Assembly: GCF_003096275.1 (NCBI RefSeq)
Contig: NZ_QENQ01000001.1
Span: 605,478 to 669,477, forward strand
Length of the DNA stretch: 64,000 nt
Direction of reading: 5' to 3'
From: Sphingomonas pokkalii
Lineage (GTDB): Bacteria; Pseudomonadota; Alphaproteobacteria; Sphingomonadales; Sphingomonadaceae
Part shown: in pieces, positions 1 through 9,500 of the stretch
Layout of the letters: the number at the start of each line of letters is the position of its first letter
How positions within the stretch are numbered: the stretch's first letter is position 1
Notes under the pieces: generated by a model
Database searches by the model: none
The model's input: only the letters and a program-made list of their open reading frames with translations
Told to the model about the DNA's origin: nothing
Translations under genes and position numbers: made by a program

Positions 1-57
<57 letters not shown>

Positions 58-72
58 CACCAACACACCAAA

Positions 73-103
73 CCGCTTCAGCTACCCCTGAGGCGGCTTT
101 TTT
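73..103 (+). terminator. Rho-independent terminator after tRNA-fMet
   Basis: A 9-bp stem (CCGCTTCAG at 73-81 pairing with CTGAGGCGG at 88-96, one G-U pair) with a 6-base loop is followed by C and six T at 98-103. It lies 18 bases after the tRNA CCA end, as expected for the end of the tRNA transcript. Confidence 0.88.
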
Positions 104-559
104 ATGCCTGGTTTCCAAGGCGCAGCGGCGGCATCAGCAACGGATGTGGGCGCCGACGTGCGCCCGCCGGCGCTCCGCAGCCAGTGCAACGATGCGACGC
201 ATCGGCGGAACCTTGGGCTGGTCCGGCCCCTCTCATACCTCAGCCGGGCGATCGTGCGGCAGCGGGCGACCGGAACAGCTTCCCCCATCATCTGCCGCGA
301 GACCATCCAGCCCAACACCGCGGCACGGCGTTCGTCTCACCCGCGGCGCGCTGCATCCTGGAACCATACTCCTTGCTGTGCTGGCGCGCCTCGCGGTACG
401 CTTCCGTCCCCGCACGCTGATCGCTGTTCCCATGGCATCGCATTCCTACGCTGCAACGCCATCGATTCCGATTCCCGCCTCCGCGAGTCTCCCCAGCGTG
501 TCAGAGACCATGCAGCCAAGTACAAGGAGCAGTGCCGCCGGGAAGACCTCCGCGATCCG
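104..559. other. No convincing gene; possible degenerate sequence
   Basis: Open frames exist on both strands, but their products are rich in Arg, Ser and Pro, have no recognisable domain, and no clear ribosome binding site precedes them. One frame near 225-330 faintly resembles a transposase helix-turn-helix, too weakly to call. The position straight after a tRNA and before a polysaccharide locus would suit eroded mobile DNA, but no repeat of the tRNA 3' end was found. Confidence 0.4.
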
Positions 560-1375
560 CTATTTCTGACAGCAGAAGGTAAAGACGCCACCGATATTCT
601 CACATACAACGCCGTATGTCGCAGAGATGCGGTGCCGCATAAATGCACGGCTGAATCCCGCAGCCTTGGCGCGCTCGATAATATCCCAGCCGGGAATCTC
701 GAATACGAGGGCGCCACCTTCGTTATTCATCGGGTCGCCATGATATTCTGGCTCAAGCAGATGCACGATGTCGTCGTTCCGTAGAATCGCTCTTCGCTCC
801 GACTTTTCGCTCAGATAATAGAAAGGAACCGTGCCGACATGCCATCCACCAGGTCGTAGCACGCGGTATATTTCCGCCAGGGCGGCATCGATCGAAGGGA
901 CATGTTCCAGCACCTCGTTGGTGACGATAACGTCGAACATGTCGGACTTCAGCGAAAGATCACACAGATCTTCCCTGGGTATCGGATACAACCAGTCCAG
1001 CTTCTCGGGGTCCGTCGTGTACTCGCTTCCCAGGAAGCGCGGAAACAGGCCCGCCAAGCGCAGGGCGAAGGGGGTCACCGCTTCGGCCGCGAATATTCTC
1101 GGCGAATGGAGCCGATTCTCCTCGCAGATGATTTCGATGTCGCGCATCACCGAGCGCTGGCGGGAGGAAATCCCACGAAACGTCATCCCTTCGCGCAAAC
1201 TGCTGGTCGCGCCAATTTCGTCCGGATGGCTCGCATATCCGGTCAAGGGCTCTTTAAAGCCGCGCGACAACATCGTCTCGACCGCGCCAGTACAGGTCTG
1301 CAATGCTTCACCGACATGCTGGCCATGATAGGCCATCCACGCATCAAACCCTTCGAAATCAGAAAATACTTCCAT
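560..1375 (-). CDS. SAM-dependent methyltransferase, type 11-like
   Basis: A 271-aa cytoplasmic protein. The best anchor is the stretch 'FDVIVTNEVLEHVPS' followed by 'LAEIYRVLRPGG', which is the motif II/III region of class I (Methyltransf_11) enzymes. The expected glycine-rich motif I is not obvious; the matching place reads EAVTPFALRL, so SAM binding is inferred from the fold. It is a paralog of the gene at 2936-3724: both share 'EYTTDPE..DWLYPIP' and both end in CCQK. It lies in a polysaccharide locus, so a sugar or glycan O-methyl group is a reasonable product. The substrate is unknown. It is divergent from the oxygenase next door. Confidence 0.72.
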   Translation of the reverse strand: MEVFSDFEGFDAWMAYHGQHVGEALQTCTGAVETMLSRGFKEPLTGYASHPDEIGATSSLREGMTFRGISSRQRSVMRDIEIICEENRLHSPRIFAAEAVTPFALRLAGLFPRFLGSEYTTDPEKLDWLYPIPREDLCDLSLKSDMFDVIVTNEVLEHVPSIDAALAEIYRVLRPGGWHVGTVPFYYLSEKSERRAILRNDDIVHLLEPEYHGDPMNNEGGALVFEIPGWDIIERAKAAGFSRAFMRHRISATYGVVCENIGGVFTFCCQK

Positions 1376-1638
1376 GATTCATCCAGTTAATGGAAAGCTG
1401 TCGATTTCCTCCGGTGCGGCGCGCACGCAATGCGCGCGCCCGCAATTTCGGAAAATTACGTTCGATCGCAGCTTATAGAGGAAACGGAGGAGCCGCCAGC
1501 CGCTTTCGCTTTGTGTCCGCGTATGCCCAACGGGCTGGCACATCCTGAAACAAAACAGCAAAAGCTCTATTGAATGCTGGCAATCGCCAGTTCATAAGAT
1601 TTCCAAATATTTCTACGCATGTGCAGAAGCGGGGCATT
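1376..1638. other. Divergent intergenic region, AT-richer than surroundings
   Basis: This stretch separates the leftward methyltransferase from the rightward oxygenase. It has more A/T than the rest of the window (for example around 1440-1480 and 1595-1625) and should hold promoters for both. No sure -35/-10 pair, operator or RNA structure could be picked out. If the oxygenase uses the TTG at 1570, the gap is shorter. Confidence 0.4.
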
Positions 1639-2892
1639 GTGCAGAGATCGTTGCTGAATCCGGTCGTGTTGGAACGGGCTGATAGTATCCGAGAGAGCTT
1701 TCTGTCCGCATCTCCATTCCGCCACGTCGTCATCGATGATTTTCTGATGACGCCGGTCGCTGATCAGATGCTCGCCGAATTCCCAGCAGTTTCAGATACT
1801 TCGAAACTAGTGAACGAATTTGGCGTGCATAACGCCAAGTCTGCGGTGTCAGATGTCCGGGGAATCGGCGGGATCTACCTCGATGTGGATACCTATATTC
1901 AGGGGGAAGAGTTTATTTCCCTTATGCAGCGAATCACCGGTATCGATGATCTACAGTATGATCCCTGGTACTATGGCGCAGGTACCCATGAGAACTTTCA
2001 TGGCGCGGGGCTAGAGGCGCATTATGACTTTAATATCCACCCCCATACCGCCTATCATCGTCGGTTGAATGCCATCATCTATTTGAACAAGGATTGGCAG
2101 CCGGAATGGGCGGGGGATATCAGCTTCCATACGGATCCCTGGGATCTCAAGAACGATCAGAAGAAGACGGTTATCCCGGAGTTCAACCGTTGTGTCATCT
2201 TCGAGACGACTGAAAGCAGCTGGCACTCCGTCGGGCGGGTTTCCCTGCCTCCCGAAGAGCGGCATCGTAGCCGGAAGAGCTTTACGATCTATCTTTATAC
2301 CAAATCGCGCCCAGCCGAAGAGACGGCGCCGGAGCACGGTACGGTCTATGTTCCGCCGCCATTGCCAAGCCATATTCGCGCCGGCCACGTGCTGACGGAG
2401 GCGGACATGGAAGAGGTGAACAGGAATCTCGAGCAGCGGCACGATTATCTCAAACAGATGTACAAGCGCGAATATCGCTTCTCGTCCGTCATCGAGGATC
2501 TGAAGCGTCAGATCGGTGATTGGAAGCGGGCCAGCCGGCTGCCCCTGGCGGGCGCTGCAACGATCCTGTCCGTGCGCGAACCGATCTATCCGGACGGCTG
2601 GATGGGAGAGCGCACGAGTTTCCAGCTACGCATCGACCGGCCTGCCGCCACGCTGGTCTTTCGATTCTGGCAGCTCGATGCGATCGACTATTCGACGGCG
2701 ATAACCGGGACGGTGAACGGCGTTCGAGCGACGGTCGCTGCCGGTCCGGCCTTCACGGAAATGGAAATACCCGGCCCGTTTGCACCGGGAGAGATGCTTG
2801 ATGTGGTGCTGGAGGTCGATCGAACGCGCCGCGGTTCCGAAAGCGATATGCGACAGATCAGCGTACAGTTGAGTGCGGTGGAGTTTCGCTGA
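1639..2892 (+). CDS. 2-oxoglutarate/Fe(II)-dependent oxygenase (prolyl 4-hydroxylase-like)
   Basis: About 417 aa. The iron ligands appear as HYD (His128, Asp130 from this start) and a distal His near 196 in 'SSWHSVG', followed by RSRKSFTIYLY, where the Arg would bind 2-oxoglutarate. The signature 'LNAIIYLN..W....GDISFH' is typical of P4H-type dioxygenases found in capsule and glycan loci. A C-terminal part (about 300-417) looks like an extra beta-rich domain. The start is unsure: GTG at 1639 gives a natural N-terminus, but GTG 1621 or TTG 1570 are in frame. Inferred role: hydroxylating or oxidising a glycan or its carrier. It sits between two paralogous methyltransferases. Confidence 0.75.
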   Translation: MQRSLLNPVVLERADSIRESFLSASPFRHVVIDDFLMTPVADQMLAEFPAVSDTSKLVNEFGVHNAKSAVSDVRGIGGIYLDVDTYIQGEEFISLMQRITGIDDLQYDPWYYGAGTHENFHGAGLEAHYDFNIHPHTAYHRRLNAIIYLNKDWQPEWAGDISFHTDPWDLKNDQKKTVIPEFNRCVIFETTESSWHSVGRVSLPPEERHRSRKSFTIYLYTKSRPAEETAPEHGTVYVPPPLPSHIRAGHVLTEADMEEVNRNLEQRHDYLKQMYKREYRFSSVIEDLKRQIGDWKRASRLPLAGAATILSVREPIYPDGWMGERTSFQLRIDRPAATLVFRFWQLDAIDYSTAITGTVNGVRATVAAGPAFTEMEIPGPFAPGEMLDVVLEVDRTRRGSESDMRQISVQLSAVEFR

Positions 2893-2935
2893 AGCGCTTC
2901 GGCCGTCTGGGTTCGGCGTAGCGGCGGCGCATGGG

Positions 2936-3724
2936 CTATTTCTGGCAGCACAGTACGAACACGCCGCCCGTGTCTTCCGCCAAGATGCCGTGGCGCGCGG
3001 ACAGGTGGAATCGCATGAAGGCCTTGCGGAAGCCTGCTGCACGGGCGCGATCGAGGATATCCCAGCCCGGTTGCTCGAACATCAACGTGCCCTTCGCGCT
3101 GTCCGGGGGGCCGTTATGGATCGCTTCCAGATGATGGACGATGCGATCCCCGATCCTTTCCGCCCGTCGCTCGGAATCCTGATGGAGATATCGGAACGAG
3201 ACGGTGCCGATGTGCCATCCGCCGGGGGCTAGGATCCGGCGGAGCTCGGCGAGCGCATCGTCCATGGAGGGCACATATTCCAGAAGGTCGCTGGTGCAGG
3301 CCAGATCAAAGCGGTCGCTTTCCAGAAACAGGTCTGAAAGGTCGCCGAACGGGATCGGGTACAGCCAATCGCGTTCTTCCGGATCGGTCGTGTATTCAGT
3401 GCTGATGCATCGCGGGAAATGGGCCTTCAGTTTCATCGCGAATGCGGACATTGCCTCGGGTGCATAGGCGCGGGCGGAGACGACGCCGGACTCGGCCATC
3501 GCCCGTTCGCTGGCCGAGAGAACCGCCCGAACCCGCGATGCGATGCCCTGGTAGGACAGTCCTTCGCGCAAGCCCGATCCGGCTATGATTTCCTCGGGTT
3601 TCGCGATGCTGCCCGTCAGCGGCTCGATGAAACCATGTGCCAGGACCTGCCGCCCCATCGCGGCGATTTTCTCGCTGTCGATCGTCTGTTGGAATGTGCC
3701 ACGGAACACATTCCAAGAGTGCAT
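2936..3724 (-). CDS. SAM-dependent methyltransferase, paralog of 560-1375
   Basis: About 262 aa from the ATG at 3724, which lines up with the start of the paralog at 560-1375. A longer frame runs to 3883 but would overlap the upstream region of the sulfotransferase gene. Shared blocks include 'SGLREGLSYQGIASR', 'EYTTDPEERDWLYPIP' and the last residues CCQK. The motif II region reads DLLEYVPS where the paralog has EVLEHVPS, so a His is replaced by Tyr. It converges on the oxygenase gene. Like its paralog it probably methylates a sugar or glycan; the two may act at different positions. The substrate cannot be told. Confidence 0.7.
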   Translation of the reverse strand: MHSWNVFRGTFQQTIDSEKIAAMGRQVLAHGFIEPLTGSIAKPEEIIAGSGLREGLSYQGIASRVRAVLSASERAMAESGVVSARAYAPEAMSAFAMKLKAHFPRCISTEYTTDPEERDWLYPIPFGDLSDLFLESDRFDLACTSDLLEYVPSMDDALAELRRILAPGGWHIGTVSFRYLHQDSERRAERIGDRIVHHLEAIHNGPPDSAKGTLMFEQPGWDILDRARAAGFRKAFMRFHLSARHGILAEDTGGVFVLCCQK

Positions 3725-3976
3725 GTCGTGAAAATCCAGCGATAGATCCAACGCAAACCCCCGTCGCTCCAACTGCAGCGTTTCCACCCATTTAGAGAGC
3801 GTGGACGGATTCGCCAAATTTTCCCGCAACTTGATTGCGCAAACGAAACCATTCGCTCCCCTTTGTTGGTATCCGGCGACCAAATCGTGTCGGAGCTGCT
3901 GCGCTGCAGTTTACTGTCCAAAGGCGACGTCCTATGGATGCCGGATGCGCGTTGCGGAAGAACGCTAAGGGGTAGG

Positions 3977-6520
3977 ATGGGGAGCGAGGCGAACGAGCGG
4001 CGCCTTCGAACCGGGAGCTTGATGTTGGGGGCCGGAGTGAATACGCGCGGAGGTATTAAGACCGGCGAATCCTCGCCATCGGCGGGCGGGGACCGCCGAA
4101 GCGATAGCGTCCCGGGGAAGATCTGTATTGCCGTTCTCGGAATGCATCGCTCGGGCACCAGTGCGTTCGCGCGGGTCATGAACCTGCTTGGGTGCTCGCT
4201 TCCGGTCGATCTGATGCCGCCAAGCGAAAGCAATGCTACCGGGCACTGGGAATCGGCCTCCGTCGCATCGCTCAATGACGAGATCCTCACCTCGGCCGGA
4301 AGTCGCTGGGACGATTGGATGCCGTTCAGCGAGGACTGGTACGCCTCACCGGTGCGGGACGGCTATCGGGATCGGGCGCTGGGCGTGCTGAACGCGGAAT
4401 TCGGTGCTTCCCCCCTGTTCGTTGTCAAGGATCCGCGGATCTGCCGGATCGCGCCCTTCTGGTTCGACGTGCTGACGCATTTCGGGTGCGAGGTCATTGT
4501 CGCGATGCCGATCCGCAATCCGTTTGAGGTCGCTCAATCGCTGCAGAAGCGCGATGGCCTCGATATCGGCTTCGGCTTGCTTTTGTGGCTGCGGCACGTG
4601 CTGGAAGCGGAACATGCGAGCCGAGGCCGCGCGCGCCATATCTTCGCCTATGACCAACTGCTCGCGGATTGGGCGCAGGTAAGCCGTGCGATGGAAGAGG
4701 CGACCGGATTGGTATGGCCGCGCAAGACGGTGCTTGCAGCCGCCGAAGTCGATGGATTCCTGACCCGCGATGCACGGCACCAGAATGTGGAAGAGGCGCT
4801 TCCCCTGGGGCATCGTTCGCCGCTCTGGGTCCGGCAGACCTATACGATCTTGAAGCGCTGGTGCGAATTGGGGGAGGATCCGGCCGATTATGCGGCGTTG
4901 GACCAGGTGCGCGCCGAATTCGACGTGGCAGCCCCCAGCTTCGGCCTGGTTCTGCTGCACCATGCCGAACGGGAGGCGGGCGAAACCCAGCGCGCGGACG
5001 ACGAGGGCGCGGCTACCGTCGCGCTGGAACAGCTTCGTGCCGAGATCGAGGCATCCCAGCAGATACAGCATGCGCTGCAGCTAGCGCTCAACGAAAGCAA
5101 CGAGGCTCGGCAAGGGCTGATCGAAAGGCTCGAGCTTGCCGAACGGCGCCCGGACCTTGCCGATGCCGAGCAGCTGCAGCGTGCCTTGGCGGAATCGCAG
5201 GCCGCCCTCAAGACGGTCGGGGAGGAACTTCGGGGCGAACGCGCCATAGCCGCGTCGTTGCGCACGGATGTCGATGCTCTCTCGAGCCGGTTGATCACCG
5301 AGCGCACGGCGGCACAGAACCGCGAGCAGAGCCTGCAGGAGGAAATGGATCGCCTTTCCGAAGCGGCGGCGGCGAGCGCCGCCGATGCCGCGCTTCGTGA
5401 GGTGCTTCAATCTGCGCTGAACGAAAGCAATGCGGCGCGGCAGGCGTTGCTGGAGCAACTCGAAGCGGCGGAAGCGCGGTACCGCGCCGATGCCCAGCGA
5501 ACGCAGTTGGACCTGGCGCAGGCCGAGGCGGCGCTTGAAGCCGCCCGTCACGGTCTTGAGGCGGAACAGGCTGCGACCACCAGGCTGCGGGACGATATCG
5601 CAGCCCTTGAGGGTCTGCGGCGCGAGGAGCGGCGGGGCGCGCAGGGCCGGGAGCAGGGACTGCTTGGCGAAATCGCCCGAATGTCGAGCGAACTCGGGCG
5701 CGTGGCGGCTGGTGCCGCCGAACGGGAAGCGCTGCTTCAATCGCTGCGCGGCGAGATCGTGACGCTTGAGAACAAGGTCGCCGAAATGGCCAGTGCGCTC
5801 CTCCAGCGCAAGGAGGAAGCCGCGCAGGCCTGGGCGGAAGTGGCTCTGGAGCAGCGCAGCCAGGCGTTGCTGCGTTCCGCCTTGGACCATGCCGAGGCCG
5901 AGCGGGCGACGCTTCGCGATGCCGTCAACCGGCTGACCGAAGAACTTGGCAGCCAGGCACGGGCAATGCTGGATGCGCAGTCGCGGCAGTTGCATGCCGA
6001 ATGGGAGGCGCAACAATCGGCCTCCAGAGCGACCGCGCTGCAGGAGCAACTGGCGGAGCGGGAGCGTGCACTCGTCACGCTCTCCGGCCAGGTTTCCGAT
6101 GCGGGCGCCCGTGCGGCTCGATATGAGCGCGAAATGGCCAGCCTGGTGCAACTGCAGCAGCAGTTGGAACAGCATATGCAATCGACCATCGATGCCGTGC
6201 GCGCGGAACAGGCTGAAGCCGCGCAGGTGCAGGTTGAAGCCGCACAGGTGCGGGCCGAAGCCGCGCTGGAGCAGGTCGAAGCTGTGCAGGTGCAGGCAAA
6301 ATGGCTTACGGACTTCGTAACGTTCAACCGCCGCCTGCCGCGCTGGATCTGGCTGGTGCCGCTGGGAATGCGGCGGCGGTTGATTCGCGCGAGGGCCGAA
6401 CGTACCGGAATGATTGACTATTCCGCCTATTATGCTGCGAATCCCGATGTCGCCCAGGCCGGCTGGGACGCCCTGGACCATTATGCGCATCACGGAATCT
6501 TTGAAGGACGCACCTGGTGA
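3977..6520 (+). CDS. Sulfotransferase with long coiled coil and C-terminal NPDV repeat
   Basis: About 847 aa from the ATG at 3977, which follows an AAGG..TAGG stretch; the open frame reaches back to 3863. Residues ~50-265 form a PAPS-dependent sulfotransferase: 'LGMHRSGTSAF' matches the 5'-phosphosulfate loop, 'VVKDPRI' follows, and 'MPIRNPFEVAQSL' matches the 3'-phosphate site. Residues ~345-760 are a highly charged Ala/Glu/Gln/Arg-rich coiled coil with internal duplications ('ALNESN.AR' occurs twice, about 330 bases apart). The last ~30 residues hold one 'YYAANPDV ... HHGIFEGRTW' unit, also present in the next protein, whose GTG start overlaps this stop by 4 bases. Likely role: sulfating an exported polysaccharide, with the coiled coil scaffolding partners. 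Confidence 0.82.
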   Translation: MGSEANERRLRTGSLMLGAGVNTRGGIKTGESSPSAGGDRRSDSVPGKICIAVLGMHRSGTSAFARVMNLLGCSLPVDLMPPSESNATGHWESASVASLNDEILTSAGSRWDDWMPFSEDWYASPVRDGYRDRALGVLNAEFGASPLFVVKDPRICRIAPFWFDVLTHFGCEVIVAMPIRNPFEVAQSLQKRDGLDIGFGLLLWLRHVLEAEHASRGRARHIFAYDQLLADWAQVSRAMEEATGLVWPRKTVLAAAEVDGFLTRDARHQNVEEALPLGHRSPLWVRQTYTILKRWCELGEDPADYAALDQVRAEFDVAAPSFGLVLLHHAEREAGETQRADDEGAATVALEQLRAEIEASQQIQHALQLALNESNEARQGLIERLELAERRPDLADAEQLQRALAESQAALKTVGEELRGERAIAASLRTDVDALSSRLITERTAAQNREQSLQEEMDRLSEAAAASAADAALREVLQSALNESNAARQALLEQLEAAEARYRADAQRTQLDLAQAEAALEAARHGLEAEQAATTRLRDDIAALEGLRREERRGAQGREQGLLGEIARMSSELGRVAAGAAEREALLQSLRGEIVTLENKVAEMASALLQRKEEAAQAWAEVALEQRSQALLRSALDHAEAERATLRDAVNRLTEELGSQARAMLDAQSRQLHAEWEAQQSASRATALQEQLAERERALVTLSGQVSDAGARAARYEREMASLVQLQQQLEQHMQSTIDAVRAEQAEAAQVQVEAAQVRAEAALEQVEAVQVQAKWLTDFVTFNRRLPRWIWLVPLGMRRRLIRARAERTGMIDYSAYYAANPDVAQAGWDALDHYAHHGIFEGRTW

Positions 6521-9500
6521 CTTCCCGATTGGACTGGCGTTGTCTGAGTGACGTTTCCGATGAGAACGTCCGTGCCCTGCGCGAATCCGGCAGCTTCGAT
6601 GCGGAGTGGTATCTGCGCGAATACCCCGATGTCGCGCAGTCCGGCGTCGATCCCGCCCGTCACTATCTGTGGTTGGGCGAACGGCTGGGGCGTTCTCCGT
6701 CGCCGCGGTCGCAACCCGAGACGCCGGGCGGCGTGGCCGGTGATGGCGCGACCGGGCAGGATCTCACCCGCCTGCGGGAAGAACTGAGCGGCGCCGCTGC
6801 CAAAATCGCCAGCTCCGATGCCGAACTCGGGATGCTGCAGCGTCGGTGCGATGCGTTCGCGCAGGAAACCGCCGCGATGCGGCGTGAACTCGACCAGATC
6901 AAGCACCGCACGGCGGCGGCAGGGGCGGGGCTTCCGGCGGTGGCACCGGTAGCGATTCCGGCATTGCTGGCCAATGCGGAGGGCCTGAGCGACAGCGAAG
7001 CACGGGAACGGAGCACGTTTCGTACCATTCATCGCAATGTCCGGCAGGAACTGGCGGACGCCAAGCGCAAGATGGTCCGCCAGATTCCGCCAGTCGTGGC
7101 CCCCGAAGCCTGGTCGATCCGGCAATGGCGCCAGCCGCCGGTGCCGGCCTATCTCTTCGATGCCGAATGGATCCGCTCGCGCAACCCGCAGCTTTCGGGT
7201 GTCTCCCGCGCGCGATATCGTCGCAGCAGAAGCCTGTGGCACGTCGATCCGCATCCTCTTTTCGATGCGGCGGCGTATCGCGCGAACGGCTGCTTCCTCT
7301 TCGGGCGAGAGGTTTCGCCGCTACGCCACTATTTGACGGCAGGCTGGCGCGAAGGCCGGGATCCGCATCCCTGGTTTGCCAATGACTGGTATCTGTGGCG
7401 CAATCCCGATGTCCGCGCCGACGGCAATATCAGCCCGTTGCAGCACTATCTTCTCTACGGCTGGCGGGAGGGGCGGCGCCCCAATCCGGTGTTCGATCCC
7501 GCGCTGTATCTTGATCGCTATCCCGACGTTCGAGACGCCGGGGTGGAACCGCTGACGCATTATCTCGCGTTCGGCCAGGCGGAGGGGCGGGATTGCCCGA
7601 TCCCGGGCGTCGGCGAACGTGCGCGGCGTTGGATTCCGGCCGCGCTTCGCGATCGCGGCATCCTGGATTATCTGCTCCATGGCGAGCCGGTCATCGATGC
7701 CCCGCAGATCGATCTGGCCGCGCTTCTATCGGAACTGCGCGCGCAGCCGTCCGTCGCGCCGAGTGCCGGCGCGCCGGCCCCCGCGCGCCAGATTCTCCCT
7801 CCCCTCGCGCTGCCGGAATCCTGGCCGCCGCCGCCGCTCAAAAATTACTGGCTTCCCCAGACGACACGGGATTTCCTGCTGCCCGTCTATGGCGATGCCT
7901 TTCTGGAAGGCGTCCGCTACCTTTATTCGGTGATGGCGGCCTTTGAGGAAACGGCGGACGCGTTTCCATCGTCCGACGCGGCCTCGATGCTGGTCGGCCA
8001 TGCCCGCGCGCTTGCCGAACAGGTGGCGAAGGCCACCAGCGGGGAGCCGGACGTTTCGATCATCATCCCCGTCTACAACAATATTCTTGATACGATATTG
8101 TGCGTTGTCAGCGTGTTGAACGCCTCGTCCCGGTTCAGCTACGAAATCATCGTCGCCGATGATTGCTCGACGGATGCGACTGCGACGCTGATTCCCGCGA
8201 TCGGCGGATGCGTGCGGCACGTTCGCCACGCGAAGAATCACGGCTTCCTCGGCAATTGCAACGAAGCGGCCCGGTCTGCACGTGGCCGGTATGTCGTACT
8301 GCTCAACAACGATACCATCGTGCTGCCGGGCTGGCTGGATGCACTGGTCACTCCCTTCGAACGCATGGAGCGGGTTGGCCTGGTGGGGGCGAAGCTCATC
8401 AACTGGGATGGCACGCTGCAGGAAGCCGGCGGCATCTTCTGGCGGGACGGTTCCGCCTGGAATTTCGGGCGGGGGCAGCGCCCCAGGGCGCCCGAATTCT
8501 CCTATCTGAAGGACGTCGACTATTGCTCCGGAGCGGCCATCGCGCTGCCGATGACCGTCTGGCGGGAAATGGGCGGCTTCGATCCGCTCTACAGCCCCGC
8601 CTATTGCGAGGATTCGGATCTCGCCTTCCGGCTGCGCGACGCCGGCTACCGGACGCTGATGAACCCCGCGGCGGAGGTGATCCACCACGAGGGCCGCAGC
8701 CATGGCCGTGATCTGGCGAGCGGCATCAAAGCCTATCAGGTCCAGAATCAGGAGCGCTTGTTCGAACGCTGGCGGTCGGTGCTGGAGCGCGATCACTATC
8801 CCAATGCCCACGAAGTGTTGCGCGCCAGGGATCGATCCTCCGGAAAGCGACACATCCTGCTGGTGGATCATTATGTGCCGCAGGAAGACCAGGATGCCGG
8901 TTCACGGACGATCTATCAGTATATCAACACGTTGCTGGAAGATGACTGTATCGTCACCTTCTGGCCCGACAATCTGTGGCGCGATCCGGAATATACGCCC
9001 CGCCTTCAGGCGCTCGGTGTTGAAGTGATCTACGGACCGGAATTCCGCGATGGTTTCGATGCGTTTCTGCAAGCGCGCGCCGATCTATATGATGCGGTCT
9101 TTCTGAGCCGCCCGCATATCGCCACCAATTATATCGATTCGATCCGGCAGCACACGACCGCACCGATCCTGTACTATGGCCACGATCTTCATTTCAAACG
9201 CATGGAAGCGGCCAAGGCGCTGGGGCAAGAGACCGACCAGCGTGCGATTGATGCGATGCGCGATCTGGAATTCCGCGTCTGCCGCGGCAGCGACGTCATA
9301 TTCTATCCTGCGCCCGAAGAGGTCGATTTCGTTCGCAACGCGATCGGCGGCAAGCGGGAGTTCATTGCCAATCCGGTGTTCCTGTTCGATCGGGATCAGG
9401 TCGAACAATCGCGCAAGCGGCTCGCCACCTTTTCGATGCAGGGGGCTCCGCGTCTGCTTTTCGTCGGCGGGTTCAATCACACGCCGAACCGCGAAGGCAT

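Noticed and set aside
104..784. Plus-strand frames after tRNA-fMet, one faintly like a transposase N-terminus
   Set aside because: No ribosome site, no full domain, and overlap with the methyltransferase gene on the other strand; too weak to call even as a pseudogene.
6180..6300. Short tandem Ala/Gln/Val-rich repeats at the end of the coiled coil (QVQVEAAQVRAEAA)
   Set aside because: As a separate mobile or regulatory repeat; it is coding sequence of the coiled coil and is described with that gene.
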